64,000 nt of DNA from Tolypothrix sp. FACHB-123. GTDB taxonomy: Bacteria; Cyanobacteriota; Cyanobacteriia; Cyanobacteriales; Nostocaceae. Under the pieces are notes generated by a model. The model saw nothing but the letters and a program-made list of their open reading frames with translations. It searched no databases and was not told the origin of the DNA. Location of the stretch: NCBI RefSeq assembly GCF_014697075.1, contig NZ_JACJRE010000002.1, positions 1-64,000 of the forward strand. Direction: 5' to 3'. This document shows positions 8,213 through 17,122 of this stretch, piece after piece (position 1 is the stretch's first letter; the number at the start of each line of letters is the position of its first letter). A program made the position numbers and the translations under genes.

Positions 8213-8788
8213 ATGTCACAAAACTCTGACATTACATCGTCTTCTAATATTAGAGCAATTGGCCAGAAGTTTCGTTTGATAGGTTGGATTAGTTTTTGGA
8301 TACAGCTAGTACTAGGTGTAGTTTCTGGAGTAATTTTGCTGTTATTTGCTATCTCTAGCCAAAGACCTGGGAGTACGGGTAATAATGCAGGAGCAGGCTT
8401 TGGCATTTTTTTGGCAATTTGTGGGCTAGTTACTTTGGGTGTAGGAATTTATTTAGCTTTTCGTTACAACAGACTAGGTGCTCAACTACTATCTGCCAAT
8501 CCCAACAACCGACCGCGTAAAAGTGAAACTATACAAGTATTGCGCCTAGGTGTGATGGTAAATTTAGTGGGAATCCTCTTGACTCTTTTAGGAGCACAAG
8601 CGATCGTTGGGACTTTAGCAGCCAGAGCAATTACCCAAACTCAATTTATCTTTTCGCCTCAAGGTAACCAACCATTCATTAGCGGTTTGGATATGTTTGT
8701 AGTCCAAGCAAATACCAATACTGTGATGGCTCACTTTGCAGGGTTGATTGCATCGCTGTGGCTACTCAATCGGATTAGTAAGCCTTAG
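8213..8788 (+). CDS. DUF3611 family membrane protein
   Basis: A 191-residue integral membrane protein with four hydrophobic segments at roughly 25-48, 64-84, 105-130 and 163-185. The opening AIGQKFRLIGWISFWIQLVLG and the RLGVMVNLVGILLTLLGAQAIVG segment match DUF3611, a family conserved in cyanobacteria and plastid-bearing plants and of unknown role. A conserved cytoplasmic loop with YNRLGAQLLSANP lies between helices two and three. It is flanked by repeat-rich gaps and has no clear operon partner. Confidence 0.75.
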   Translation: MSQNSDITSSSNIRAIGQKFRLIGWISFWIQLVLGVVSGVILLLFAISSQRPGSTGNNAGAGFGIFLAICGLVTLGVGIYLAFRYNRLGAQLLSANPNNRPRKSETIQVLRLGVMVNLVGILLTLLGAQAIVGTLAARAITQTQFIFSPQGNQPFISGLDMFVVQANTNTVMAHFAGLIASLWLLNRISKP

Positions 8789-8992
8789 TCAATGGTCATT
8801 TGTCATCCTTGTCTCCCTTGTCCCCCATATCCTCCTTGTCCTCCTGATCTCCCTTCCCTAGCCCCTAGCCTCTAGTCGCCATTTTCTACTTTTAATTAAA
8901 TTTTGTATTGTAAATCCTGTGCTGTCATACCAAAATCAGGATATGCTGATGTGTTGGCAGGAAATACTAGGCAAAAGATAAAAGAAAAATCT

Positions 8993-10273
8993 GTGCTGGA
9001 TATTAAGCAAATACGAGAAAATCCCCAATTAGTTCAAGAACGCTTGAATAGCCGTAGTGGTAAATACGATATTCAACCAATATTAGAATTAAATCAAAAA
9101 CAACGGGAATTGGAAGGCACTCGCAGTCAACTCCAAGCCCGGAGTAACGAAATTGGTAAGATTGTTGGGCAAAAGATTAAATCTGGAATTGATGCACAGT
9201 CGCCAGAAATTCAATCTTTGCGGGATGAGGGTAACTCGGTTAAAGCTCAATTAAGCGAACTTGAGCCGCAAGAAAAAGCGATTAAAGCGGAAATTGAGCA
9301 ATTGGTACTTGCACTCCCAAATTTACCCAGCGACTCTACACCCATTGGTAAAAATGAAGAAGAGAATATAGAAGTCCGGCGCTGGGGTGATGAATATATT
9401 CCTCAGAACCCGAATATTCTCCCCCATTGGGAAATTGGGGAAAAACTGGGTATTTTAAATGTGGCGCGGGCTGTGAAAATTGCCCAAAGTCGCTTTGTCA
9501 ACCTCATCGGTGCTGGCGCGGCGTTGGAGAGGGCGTTAATTCAATTTATGCTGGCGCGTCAAATTGAAGCTGGTTATTTAGAAGTCAGTCCGCCGATTTT
9601 AGTAAATAGCGAGTCTTTGACAGCAACCGGTCAATTACCCAAGTTTGCTGAAGATAGCTTTAAATGTGCTGATGATGATTTGTGGTTAATTCCCACAGCA
9701 GAAGTACCAGTAACGAATCTCTACCGTGGAGAAATTCTCAATGCGGAAGATTTACCTATTTACCATTGTGCTTATACTCCCTGTTTTCGTCGCGAAGCTG
9801 GGAGTTATGGGCGTGATATGCGGGGATTAATTCGGCTGCATCAATTCAACAAAGTGGAATTGGTAAAATTTGTTCATCCGAGTACTTCCTTTGATGAACT
9901 AGAAAAACTCGTGGGAAATGCAGAAGCTATTTTACAAGCGTTGCGATTACCTTACCGAGTAATCAATTTATGCACAGGAGATTTAGGATTTTCCTCTACC
10001 AAAACCTATGATTTAGAGGTTTGGTTACCTTCAGCAGGGAAATACCGAGAAATTTCCAGTTGTTCTAATTTTATTGATTTCCAGGCACGACGGGCGGATA
10101 TTCGCTTTAAAGAAACAGGGAAAAAAGGTACACAGTTTGTCCATACCCTCAATGGTTCTGGTTTGGCTGTAGGAAGAACTATGGCAGCAATTTTGGAGAA
10201 TTATCAACAGCCAGATGGGACGGTATTAATACCAGAAGTCCTGCAACCCTATTTAGGGAGGGAAGTATTGTAG
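8993..10273 (+). CDS. serS: Serine--tRNA ligase
   Basis: A class II aminoacyl-tRNA synthetase charging tRNA-Ser. With the GTG at 8993 (reading [17 protein letters not shown]) the protein is 426 residues, the family norm. In-frame codons upstream to 8903 are not conserved and are excluded. The N-terminal coiled-coil arm covers about 1-105. Catalytic motifs follow: motif 2 around [23 protein letters not shown] and motif 3 around [20 protein letters not shown], with the TAEVPVTN serine-binding loop. It stands alone between repeat-rich gaps, upstream of rseP on the same strand. Confidence 0.95.
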   Translation: MLDIKQIRENPQLVQERLNSRSGKYDIQPILELNQKQRELEGTRSQLQARSNEIGKIVGQKIKSGIDAQSPEIQSLRDEGNSVKAQLSELEPQEKAIKAEIEQLVLALPNLPSDSTPIGKNEEENIEVRRWGDEYIPQNPNILPHWEIGEKLGILNVARAVKIAQSRFVNLIGAGAALERALIQFMLARQIEAGYLEVSPPILVNSESLTATGQLPKFAEDSFKCADDDLWLIPTAEVPVTNLYRGEILNAEDLPIYHCAYTPCFRREAGSYGRDMRGLIRLHQFNKVELVKFVHPSTSFDELEKLVGNAEAILQALRLPYRVINLCTGDLGFSSTKTYDLEVWLPSAGKYREISSCSNFIDFQARRADIRFKETGKKGTQFVHTLNGSGLAVGRTMAAILENYQQPDGTVLIPEVLQPYLGREVL

Positions 10274-10410
10274 TTATTGGTCATTTGTCATTGGTCATTT
10301 GTCATTTGTAATTTGTCAAGAATTTCTGGACTGTTGACTGTTGACTGTTGACTGTTGACTGTTGACTGTTGACTGTTGAATACTGACTACTGACTACTGA
10401 CTATTGACCT
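10274..10410. repeat. Heptamer STRR cluster (TCATTTG and TTGACTG units)
   Basis: Short runs of GTCATTTG-type units are followed by about seven head-to-tail copies of a TTGACTG heptamer and then TACTGAC units. This belongs to the short tandemly repeated repetitive sequences known from filamentous cyanobacteria. Confidence 0.8.
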
Positions 10411-10458
10411 TTAGAGAGAAAATCTTTAATTCCAGGGTGTCAAGACCAATGCTAACGA

Positions 10459-10486
10459 TTGACACATTTTAGAATGGGAATATGTA
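10459..10486 (+). promoter_or_regulatory. Probable rseP promoter
   Basis: A perfect TTGACA at 10459-10464 and TATGTA at 10481-10486 with a 16-base spacer, about 25 bases before the ATG. The -10 assignment is approximate because several TA-rich hexamers overlap. Confidence 0.45.
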
Positions 10487-10511
10487 TATAGCTTAATATC
10501 TTGTTTGATCT

Positions 10512-11609
10512 ATGTCAGTTTTAGCAGCGATCGCAGTTTTGGCTGTTTTGATCTTGGTACACGAACTAGGACATTTCATTGCAGCACGTTCTCAGGGCAT
10601 TCATGTTAACCGGTTTTCTTTAGGTTTTGGCCCGGTTCTTTGGAAATACCAAGGTACAGAAACCGAATACGCTATCCGCGCTTTTCCTTTAGGTGGCTTT
10701 GTGGGCTTTCCTGATGATGACCCAGATAGCGATATTCCTCCCAATGACCCGAATCTGCTGCGTAACCGTCCTATATTAGACCGAGCGATCGTCATCAGTG
10801 CAGGTGTGATCGCCAATTTAATATTTGCCTATTTGCTGTTGGTGGGACAAGTTAGTTTTGTTGGTGTGGGACACGCCACCCAACCAGGTGTTTTAATTCA
10901 ACATTTAGCACCAGACGCTAGTCCTGTAGCAGCCAATGCGGGAATTAAACCAGGAGATGTCATAGTAGCGGCGAATCAAAGAGAATTTGGCACTTCTTTG
11001 CAAGAAATCGACGCTTTTAGAGATTTAATTAAAACTAGTGCAGGTAAGCCAGTTCAACTAGAAATTACGCGTGGTGACCAAAAACTATCGCTAACTGTAG
11101 TTCCAGAAGCGAAATCTAAGGGCGGTACAATTGGCATTGAACTTTCTCCTAACGGTAAAGTTGAGCGTCGTCCCATTTCTAAGCCGGTTGAAGCGTTATC
11201 AGTTGGTGCGACTGAATTTCAGCGTATTGTACTGATGACCTTTAAAGGTTTTGGACAATTAATTACCAACTTTGGGGAAACCGCAGGCCAAGTAGCAGGG
11301 CCAATTAAAATTGTGGAAATTGGTGCCAATATTGCCCAAAATGATACTGGCAGTTTGTTCTTCTTTGCGGCCTTAATTAGTATTAACTTGGCAATCATCA
11401 ACATTTTGCCCCTACCTGCTTTAGATGGCGGACAACTAGCTTTTTTGTTGATTGAAGGTTTGCGCGGTAAGCCCTTACCTAGCCGCATCCAAGAAGGTGT
11501 TATGCAAACTGGTTTGGTGCTACTGTTAGGTCTAGGTATTTTTCTGATTGTGAAAGAAACTACTCAATTAACCATACAGTTGGAGTGGGTACAAAAATTG
11601 TTCCAGTGA
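10512..11609 (+). CDS. rseP: RseP-type site-2 zinc metalloprotease
   Basis: A 365-residue intramembrane M50 protease. The first helix carries the zinc motif HELGH (about residues 17-21). A second helix follows near 90-115, then a periplasmic PDZ domain (about 120-215, with GIKPGDVIVAAN), and C-terminal helices holding the third zinc-ligand motif NILPLPALDGGQ. Such proteases cleave anti-sigma factors or signal-peptide remnants in the membrane. The next gene, nth, overlaps its 3' end, indicating translational coupling. Length and motif spacing are normal. Confidence 0.93.
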   Translation: MSVLAAIAVLAVLILVHELGHFIAARSQGIHVNRFSLGFGPVLWKYQGTETEYAIRAFPLGGFVGFPDDDPDSDIPPNDPNLLRNRPILDRAIVISAGVIANLIFAYLLLVGQVSFVGVGHATQPGVLIQHLAPDASPVAANAGIKPGDVIVAANQREFGTSLQEIDAFRDLIKTSAGKPVQLEITRGDQKLSLTVVPEAKSKGGTIGIELSPNGKVERRPISKPVEALSVGATEFQRIVLMTFKGFGQLITNFGETAGQVAGPIKIVEIGANIAQNDTGSLFFFAALISINLAIINILPLPALDGGQLAFLLIEGLRGKPLPSRIQEGVMQTGLVLLLGLGIFLIVKETTQLTIQLEWVQKLFQ

Positions 11610-12274
11610 TTGCTACTCGCAAATCCCCATCTAAGAAGCAACGAGCGCTAGAAATTTTAACTCGCCTCAAGCGTCTTTATCCAGATGCGACTTGCTCTTT
11701 GAACTACGAAACACCTGTGCAGCTATTGGTAGCAACAATATTGTCTGCACAGTGTACTGATGAGCGAGTAAATAAAGTCACTCCAGCTTTATTTACTCGC
11801 TTTCCTGATGCTGAAAGTTTGGCTAATGCTGATTTAGCAGAATTAGAAGAATTGGTACGTTCGACAGGATTTTATCGAAATAAGGCTAAGAATATTCAAG
11901 GCGCTTGTCGAATGATTGTGTGTGAGTTTAACTCTGTAGTCCCTAATACAATGGAGCAACTCTTACGACTTCCTGGCGTAGCGCGGAAGACGGCTAATGT
12001 AGTTTTAGCTCATGCTTATGGGATTAATGCTGGAGTGACAGTTGATACTCACGTTAAGCGCCTCAGCAATCATTTGGGTTTGACAAAGCATACAGACCCA
12101 GTTCATATTGAGCAAGATTTGATGAAGTTATTGCCACAAGCAGATTGGGAAAATTGGTCAATTCGCCTGATTTATCACGGACGGGCTGTATGTAAAGCAC
12201 GTTCTCCCTTATGTGTTGCTTGTGAATTAGCAGATTTGTGCCCAAATGCTAATAAGCCAACGTCAGTAGGCTAA
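11585..12274 (+). CDS. nth: Endonuclease III
   Basis: A base-excision DNA glycosylase/AP lyase of about 222-229 residues that removes oxidised pyrimidines. The helix-hairpin-helix LPGVARKTANVVL contains the catalytic Lys, and the VDTHV motif carries the catalytic Asp. The C-terminal CKARSPLCVACELADLC provides the C-x6-C-x2-C-x5-C ligands of the 4Fe-4S cluster. It overlaps rseP. A GTG at 11585 gives a 25-base overlap. A second GTG at 11606 overlaps the rseP stop as GTGA and would give a 222-residue protein, so either could be the start. The pairing with rseP is likely shared transcription, not shared function. Confidence 0.93.
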   Translation: MGTKIVPVIATRKSPSKKQRALEILTRLKRLYPDATCSLNYETPVQLLVATILSAQCTDERVNKVTPALFTRFPDAESLANADLAELEELVRSTGFYRNKAKNIQGACRMIVCEFNSVVPNTMEQLLRLPGVARKTANVVLAHAYGINAGVTVDTHVKRLSNHLGLTKHTDPVHIEQDLMKLLPQADWENWSIRLIYHGRAVCKARSPLCVACELADLCPNANKPTSVG

Positions 12275-12276
12275 GC

Positions 12277-12282
12277 TATAAT
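12277..12282 (+). promoter_or_regulatory. Possible -10 box for rpsN
   Basis: A perfect TATAAT after the nth stop, 89 bases before the rpsN start. No good -35 is visible. A small hairpin CCTAG-AATTG-CTAGG at about 12289-12303 follows in the presumed leader. Confidence 0.35.
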
Positions 12283-12371
12283 AGCAGCCCTAGAATTGCT
12301 AGGAATGAAGGTTAAAAACCTGTCCTAACTGTAGAATGGAAAATGCTGTCTTTAAATAAATTAGAGAATCT

Positions 12372-12674
12372 ATGGCCAAAAAGAGCATGATTGAGCGCGA
12401 GAAAAAGCGCGCTAAATTGGTAGAAAAGTATGCTGAAAAGCGGGAATCTTTGCAGTTAGACTTCCAAAATGCTGAATCTCCCCTAGAAAAGTTAGAAATT
12501 CACCGCAAAATTCAACAATTACCCCGTAACAGCGCACCTAACCGTCGTCGCAATCGTTGCTGGGTAACAGGTCGTCCTAGAGGTGTATATCGTGACTTTG
12601 GGCTGTCTCGGAACGTCCTGCGGGAATGGGCGCACGAGGGTTTGTTACCTGGAGTGGTTAAGTCTAGCTGGTAG
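12372..12674 (+). CDS. rpsN: 30S ribosomal protein S14
   Basis: A 100-residue basic ribosomal protein of the 30S head. It begins [19 protein letters not shown] and ends with [29 protein letters not shown], the S14 signature. It is the long zinc-free (C-minus) form: the CxxC pairs of the short S14 type are absent and only one Cys remains. In cyanobacteria this gene stands apart from the main ribosomal protein operons, as here. The start ATG and length match the family. Confidence 0.96.
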   Translation: MAKKSMIEREKKRAKLVEKYAEKRESLQLDFQNAESPLEKLEIHRKIQQLPRNSAPNRRRNRCWVTGRPRGVYRDFGLSRNVLREWAHEGLLPGVVKSSW

Positions 12675-12695
12675 TCATTAGTCATTGGTCAATAG

Positions 12696-12740
12696 TGAGC
12701 CAGCGCGGTCTTGGGGGTTTCCCTCATGAGCGACTGGCGA
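12696..12740 (+). repeat. Dispersed GAGCCAGT...GGGTTTCCC...ACTGGCGT repeat, copy 2
   Basis: Reads TGAGCCAGCGCG, then GGGGGTTTCCC, then GACTGGCGA. It is followed by ACCCCAAAGGGGT, a short hairpin. It lies between rpsN and the convergent hypothetical gene. Confidence 0.6.
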
Positions 12741-12808
12741 ACCCCAAAGGGGTCAATTGTCAATAGTTTTTGAACTTTTGACTATGGACTTTTGACTATG
12801 GACTTCGT

Positions 12809-13138
12809 TTATTGACCACAACATCGATCGATTCCCAGACTTTCTAAGAGTAGATCGCTGACGGCGTTGGCGATCGCAAACTCTCCATAAAAGCTTTTAG
12901 AAAAATCAAACGCCTGCATCTCTGTGACAATGGCAATTACCAGAGAACCGAGATCGTTTTCTCCTTCCATTCGTTGGCGGACAAAAATCTGGGCGGCGCG
13001 TTGAGAAATTTTTTGATTAACTATTTCTGGCAAAAATTCTGTATCGAGCCACCGCAGCAGGCGTTGTTGTAACCATTCGCCTTCGAGTTGGGGATTTTCG
13101 GATGGTGGTAGAGTGATTGGTGGTATTGGTTCTGTCAT
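12809..13138 (-). CDS. Conserved hypothetical protein
   Basis: A 109-residue soluble protein starting MTEPIPPITLPPSENP. The ATG at 13138 is preferred over an in-frame Met five codons upstream because the conserved-looking Pro-rich N-terminus begins there. The rest appears helical (WLQQRLLRWLDTEFLPEIVNQKISQRAAQIFVRQR) and ends with two Cys in DRCCGQ. I do not recognise a family. It is transcribed divergently from aat, with about 105 bases between the starts. Confidence 0.6.
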   Translation of the reverse strand: MTEPIPPITLPPSENPQLEGEWLQQRLLRWLDTEFLPEIVNQKISQRAAQIFVRQRMEGENDLGSLVIAIVTEMQAFDFSKSFYGEFAIANAVSDLLLESLGIDRCCGQ

Positions 13139-13243
13139 TTTTTTTAAACGCACAGGGATACAAAGAGAAATTTCCAGGAACGCAGAGGATGACTGTTACC
13201 ATCAAATTGCGTTCTGAATATGTTTTTTATTGCGATCTTCACT

Positions 13244-13819
13244 ATGGAATATGATATCGCTGCGATTATTCAAGGTTATGCTCAAGGCTATTTTCTCATG
13301 GCTGATGACTATGGAGGCTTGGGCTGGTATGGTAGCCGCGATCGCACATTGATTCCTTTAGATGACAGATTTCGCTATCCTAAATCTCTGCGGCGAGTTT
13401 TGAACCAAGAACGGTTTACAGTCGCCATTAACCGTGATTTTCCGGCGGTGGTAGCTGGTTGTGCTAACCGCGAGACTACTTGGATTTCACCAGAATTAAA
13501 GGAAATATATCAGCTACTTTACCAGCATGGTTACGCCTTTAGTTTTGAAACTTGGCAAGGTGACGAACTGGCTGGGGGAATTTTAGGAATTGCGATCGCA
13601 GGTGCTTTTATTGGCGAATCGATGTTTTACCGCATTCCTGAAGGCTCAAAGGTAGCAATGGTAAAGTTGGTGGAGAGATTGCGTCAAAAGCAATTTGTCT
13701 TATTTGACGCGCAAATGATGAATCCCCATTTGGCGCGATTTGGAGCTTATAGAGTTCGCGATAAAGAATATCAAGCCCTACTTCAAAAAGCGTTACAAAG
13801 TCCCTGCGATTTTAAGTAA
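13244..13819 (+). CDS. aat: Leucyl/phenylalanyl-tRNA--protein transferase
   Basis: A 191-residue N-end-rule enzyme that adds Leu or Phe from charged tRNA to N-terminal Arg/Lys of proteins and so marks them for ClpS/ClpAP. Family motifs visible are [20 protein letters not shown], the TWISPEL segment, [17 protein letters not shown], and the core IGESMFYR followed by [12 protein letters not shown] and [10 protein letters not shown]. The ATG at 13244 ([15 protein letters not shown]) is chosen. The in-frame ATG at 13220 adds eight hydrophobic codons that are not family-like. Length is slightly shorter than the Escherichia coli enzyme. Confidence 0.85.
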   Translation: MEYDIAAIIQGYAQGYFLMADDYGGLGWYGSRDRTLIPLDDRFRYPKSLRRVLNQERFTVAINRDFPAVVAGCANRETTWISPELKEIYQLLYQHGYAFSFETWQGDELAGGILGIAIAGAFIGESMFYRIPEGSKVAMVKLVERLRQKQFVLFDAQMMNPHLARFGAYRVRDKEYQALLQKALQSPCDFK

Positions 13820-13834
13820 TATCATGTCTGGTAA

Positions 13835-13928
13835 TAGGACTTACGCAAGGAAAACGGAAAAATAAACCGCAGAGAACACAGAGTTCACAGAGAAATAAGA
13901 ATTTGAGAAGTTTTATGCGTAAGTCCTA
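13835..13928. repeat. 94-bp element with 13-bp perfect terminal inverted repeats
   Basis: TAGGACTTACGCA at 13835-13847 and its exact complement TGCGTAAGTCCTA at 13916-13928. The interior contains CCGCAGAGAACACAGAG-type sequence, also seen in part near 29770-29800. It has no coding capacity. Size and perfect ends suggest a miniature inverted-repeat element. Confidence 0.7.
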
Positions 13929-14048
13929 ATTACGAACGTAACGATAGCGAAGTGAAGTTAATAATATTCACAATTCGTAAAATAGTTGATGGTGCTTTGC
14001 GCTGCGCGACAACACACCCTAGATCATATGAATTATGAGTTTTAGTGG

Positions 14049-15560
14049 TTAAAAACGGATTTGATTGCGTCCGTTTTTCTTTGCTTCTCGCACCTTATCG
14101 CTAGCACGCTGCAATAAAGCTACTGGAACATCTTCTTGTATGAGTTCGACAACGCCAAAACTAGCGGTCATGTAAAATTGCTGACCGTTGTAAGCGGTGA
14201 CAATTTGCTTACTCAAAGCTAGGCGAATTCGTTCAGCTATCTGACAGCCAGTATTCAGGTCTGTGTCAGCCATAACGATACAGAATTCCTCGCCACCGTA
14301 ACGTGTAACCCAATCTACCGACCTGACATTACTTTTAAGTATTTGTGCGGCTGTTTTCAGGGCTTGATCGCCTGTGGGAAAGCCGTAAGTGCGATTTACT
14401 TCACCAAAATGATCTAAATCGAGCAGTATAACTACTAGTGATTGCTTATACTTATGTGCTTTTTCAAGTTCACGGGGTAGTAATCTGTCAAGATAGCGGC
14501 GATTGAAAACCTCAGTCAAGCCATCGTGTTCGGCTTCGGCTCGGTACTTCTGCGCCAAACGACTGGCTTTTAATACCATCTCATTAATCATCCGTTCCGC
14601 AGTCACTCGAATTCGATGCTCAAAATCAGTGATCAGCTTGTCTTGTCCAGCTGCATCTGCGATCGCATCAAAGTCTTCAATGGTGACAACTTGGTTACGT
14701 CCCCGCTGTTTAGCAGCATAAATACATTGATTTATTTCCTGCCATAGTTGCTCCATAGAAGAATGTCCCTTCATGGGTACGACTCCTAAAGAAGCTGTCA
14801 GCTGAAGGAAAGACTTGTTCTCCAAAGGGAATTTATAATTTTGAACCTGAGTCTTGAGAAACTCTGCGAAGGCTTTTCCTTGCTCAATATTGCCACGCAT
14901 ACAAATAGCGAATTTATCACCACCTGTGCGGGCGACTATCCCGGCTCCGAGAGAGTATTGTTGGAGAATTTTGCCCAATTCTTGTAATATGCGATCGCCT
15001 GCACTATGACCATGACTATCATTGATGAATTTAAAGCGGTCAATATCTATGTAAATTAAACATACAGGGTCTTCATCTTCCTTGGCGGTGAGAAGCTTGA
15101 GTGCATAATCTTTGAACTTCTGAAAATTCGCAATTCCTGTAAGTTTATCAAGGTGGAATGAATACTTGTGCTGGCTATGCCAAAAACTACGCTGTAAACG
15201 CAAACCTATTTGCCCATCGATTGCTTGACGCTGACAGATTTCATCTCCTGCTTGTAACCAATAAAGAGCAGCAGATTCTTGTTCAATTGTGTCTACCAAA
15301 ATTACTGTTGGTAAACCTATGGTGCTGTAAAGATATTTGACTTGCTCTAAGTTGTGAAAACTTTTGATGTCAAGTACAAGAATGTCAAAACCTTTTGCCG
15401 ATAAGGCTAGAGCATCAACTCTAATCCATTCAAACTGGAGAGGCCAATCTTGCGATTGGGGCAAATCCATCGGACTGCACCAGGCAACTCTAATTACTTG
15501 CACCTGTTCATCCATTGATTCTACCTTTGTCAGCCAACATCTTGAGAATAGGTTTACCAA
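14049..15560 (-). CDS. Tandem GGDEF diguanylate cyclase with receiver-like N-terminus
   Basis: A 503-residue cytoplasmic protein. Residues about 20-125 resemble a response-regulator fold (FDILVLDIKSF, then GLPTVILVD). GGDEF domain 1 (about 140-290) has DKLTGIANFQKF and RTGGDKFAI, so its signature is GGDKF and its cyclase activity is doubtful. GGDEF domain 2 (about 340-500) has DGLTEVFNRRYL and a canonical RYGGEEFCIV, so it should make cyclic-di-GMP from two GTP. No clear RxxD inhibitory site and no EAL domain were seen. The first Met is used. A second Met at residue 16 (MDEQVQVIRVAW) is an equally plausible start. Confidence 0.88.
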   Translation of the reverse strand: MVNLFSRCWLTKVESMDEQVQVIRVAWCSPMDLPQSQDWPLQFEWIRVDALALSAKGFDILVLDIKSFHNLEQVKYLYSTIGLPTVILVDTIEQESAALYWLQAGDEICQRQAIDGQIGLRLQRSFWHSQHKYSFHLDKLTGIANFQKFKDYALKLLTAKEDEDPVCLIYIDIDRFKFINDSHGHSAGDRILQELGKILQQYSLGAGIVARTGGDKFAICMRGNIEQGKAFAEFLKTQVQNYKFPLENKSFLQLTASLGVVPMKGHSSMEQLWQEINQCIYAAKQRGRNQVVTIEDFDAIADAAGQDKLITDFEHRIRVTAERMINEMVLKASRLAQKYRAEAEHDGLTEVFNRRYLDRLLPRELEKAHKYKQSLVVILLDLDHFGEVNRTYGFPTGDQALKTAAQILKSNVRSVDWVTRYGGEEFCIVMADTDLNTGCQIAERIRLALSKQIVTAYNGQQFYMTASFGVVELIQEDVPVALLQRASDKVREAKKNGRNQIRF

Positions 15561-15875
15561 ACAAGCAATTATGCTTATACAGGTAAATTAAAGTTTAGCA
15601 ACCAAATTCACCATTGACTATGGCTGTGATTACCGCACTATCTACTGATGGAAATGAGGATGGATACCCATTTTTTGAATATTCAGCTAAGTTTTAAACT
15701 GGGTTACGTGAAGTTACCTGTATAAGATTTATTAATCAAATTCGTAGGATTCCTCACAAGTTCCTCAAATTCTTTGCTTATAACATTGTTGATGGAGATG
15801 AGCAGCAGTAAAAAAACGCCCTTATCTCCTAGTTAAGTCAAATTTGACCAAGAGAACTTAAGGGTTGTTAATTTT
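15561..15875. other. Intergenic region, no gene seen
   Basis: Lies between the divergent GGDEF gene and the 72-residue gene, so it should carry promoters for both, but no convincing -35/-10 pair stands out. CAGGTAAATTAAAGTTTAGC and short dyads occur. No repeat of the heptamer type is present here. Confidence 0.3.
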
Positions 15876-16094
15876 ATGAGTAACTACTTGTTTCATGATC
15901 CAATTAGTCTGGCAGAGCAAGCAGAAGAATTAGGTAAAAAAGCTGTAAAATTGGGGCTTATTCCTTCTTTTAGCGTTCATTATTACTCGGATAGTCCAGA
16001 ATTCTTTTTACCTGATGAAAAGACTGCTCTTTCTCTTACGGCACCAGAAGCTTACATGAAATTTAAAAAATTAGTTGAAGCTTCTTCCTGTTGA
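15876..16094 (+). CDS. Small hypothetical protein
   Basis: A 72-residue protein without signal or membrane segments. The N-terminal half is helical (SLAEQAEELGKKAVKLG), followed by a strand-rich SFSVHYYSDSPEFFLPDE and a closing helix ending VEASSC. The sense frame is bounded by a good ATG with an upstream purine stretch and by a HIP1-derived terminator 49 bases after the stop. I do not recognise the family, but the complete transcription unit and normal composition support a real gene. Confidence 0.55.
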   Translation: MSNYLFHDPISLAEQAEELGKKAVKLGLIPSFSVHYYSDSPEFFLPDEKTALSLTAPEAYMKFKKLVEASSC

Positions 16095-16142
16095 GGATAC
16101 ACTTATCTTTCTCAAATTCAATTTAATCAACTCCCATAATTT

Positions 16143-16181
16143 AGCGATCGCATAACTCTATTTGAGAAGATCGCTTTTTTA
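16143..16181 (+). terminator. Rho-independent terminator
   Basis: AGCGATC at 16143-16149 pairs with GATCGCT at 16169-16175 and is followed by TTTTTATT. It ends the 72-residue gene and faces the convergent DUF3598 gene. Confidence 0.65.
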
Positions 16182-16219
16182 TTGCGCTTCCCGTGTCAAC
16201 AGTCAAAAGTATTTTGTTC

Positions 16220-17029
16220 TCACACTTTTTCTTCTGTAACTAAGGTAAGACTCACCCATTCGCCTTTGTCACTGTAGCTGCGAATCATGCGTTGGCGAAG
16301 GTTAGGCTTGATTAACCAACCAACTTCTAAAATAAAACTTTGGCGTAAATTTACTTTTAATGGAGAAGTAGCAGAAGCACCATGAGGTAAAAGTAATACC
16401 TGCATTTGCTTTTGTGGATCTTGATCGAAATGAAGTATCGATCCTTTAATGGTAGCGCTGGAGGTAATTGTATGTTGACCAAAAGACAAACTTTGGACAA
16501 ATCGCCCAGCTGCATCTAGCTCTAATTTTAGAGTTGTAGGGGTAGTTGTAGACGGTCTTAAATCTGTATAGCTGGTTATTGCTTCACCCCGCCATTCTCC
16601 TAATAAATCATTTACCTGTACAGTTGGACTGGGTGTGGTTTCAGTACCAGCTAAATGTTCTGGTATCAAGGTAAGTTGACTAAGCTGACCGTTTTTATCA
16701 AATAACTGAACTAGCCGCAAACGGCGATTTTCATGAATTAACCCTAATTCTGCACCAAATTCGCTAAATGGTGCAAGTTGGATGGAACCTTGAGAAAATG
16801 CTCCATTTTCCAAAAACAGAGTACTCTTGCCTAAGGAACTATATTCTAGAACTAAATCTTCTTGTCCTTGACGGCTGACAATCTGGCGGATTGTTTGATT
16901 ATTATTTAACCCTTCCAAGGAAACAACGCTTTTGACATCTGCTAGCAGTTCACCTTCAGGAGCGAAGCGAACAAACGAACCTTCCCACGCACCGAGATTA
17001 AGTAGCAATCTTTCCCATTGAGATGTCAT
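16220..17029 (-). CDS. DUF3598 family protein
   Basis: A 269-residue soluble protein with two beta-rich halves: one opening WERLLLNLGAWEGSFVRFAPEG and a second opening LLGEWRGEAIT near residue 140. This two-lobe layout with GAWEGSF and GEWRGEA strands fits the cyanobacterial DUF3598 family, predicted to be lipocalin-like barrels and perhaps related in fold to phycobilin lyases of the CpcS type. No ligand is known to me. It lies downstream of ftsX on the same strand with a 93-base repeat-containing gap. Confidence 0.7.
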   Translation of the reverse strand: MTSQWERLLLNLGAWEGSFVRFAPEGELLADVKSVVSLEGLNNNQTIRQIVSRQGQEDLVLEYSSLGKSTLFLENGAFSQGSIQLAPFSEFGAELGLIHENRRLRLVQLFDKNGQLSQLTLIPEHLAGTETTPSPTVQVNDLLGEWRGEAITSYTDLRPSTTTPTTLKLELDAAGRFVQSLSFGQHTITSSATIKGSILHFDQDPQKQMQVLLLPHGASATSPLKVNLRQSFILEVGWLIKPNLRQRMIRSYSDKGEWVSLTLVTEEKV

Positions 17030-17062
17030 AAGTATTGTCCTTTGTCATTGGTCATTTGTCAG

Positions 17063-17082
17063 AGACGCGATTAATCGCGTCT
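17063..17082. repeat. 20-bp perfect palindrome AGACGCGATTAATCGCGTCT
   Basis: A perfect palindrome embedded in GTCATTTG heptamers between ftsX and the DUF3598 gene. A close variant, AGACGCAATTAAATGCGTCT, lies at 24973-24992, so it belongs to a dispersed hairpin family. Confidence 0.65.
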
Positions 17083-17122
17083 GTACAATTGTCAGTGGTT
17101 TCATGAAAATTGACCGTGGACG

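Noticed and set aside
8903..8992. Upstream extension of SerRS
   Set aside because: Thirty non-conserved codons. The GTG start gives the normal N-terminus and length.
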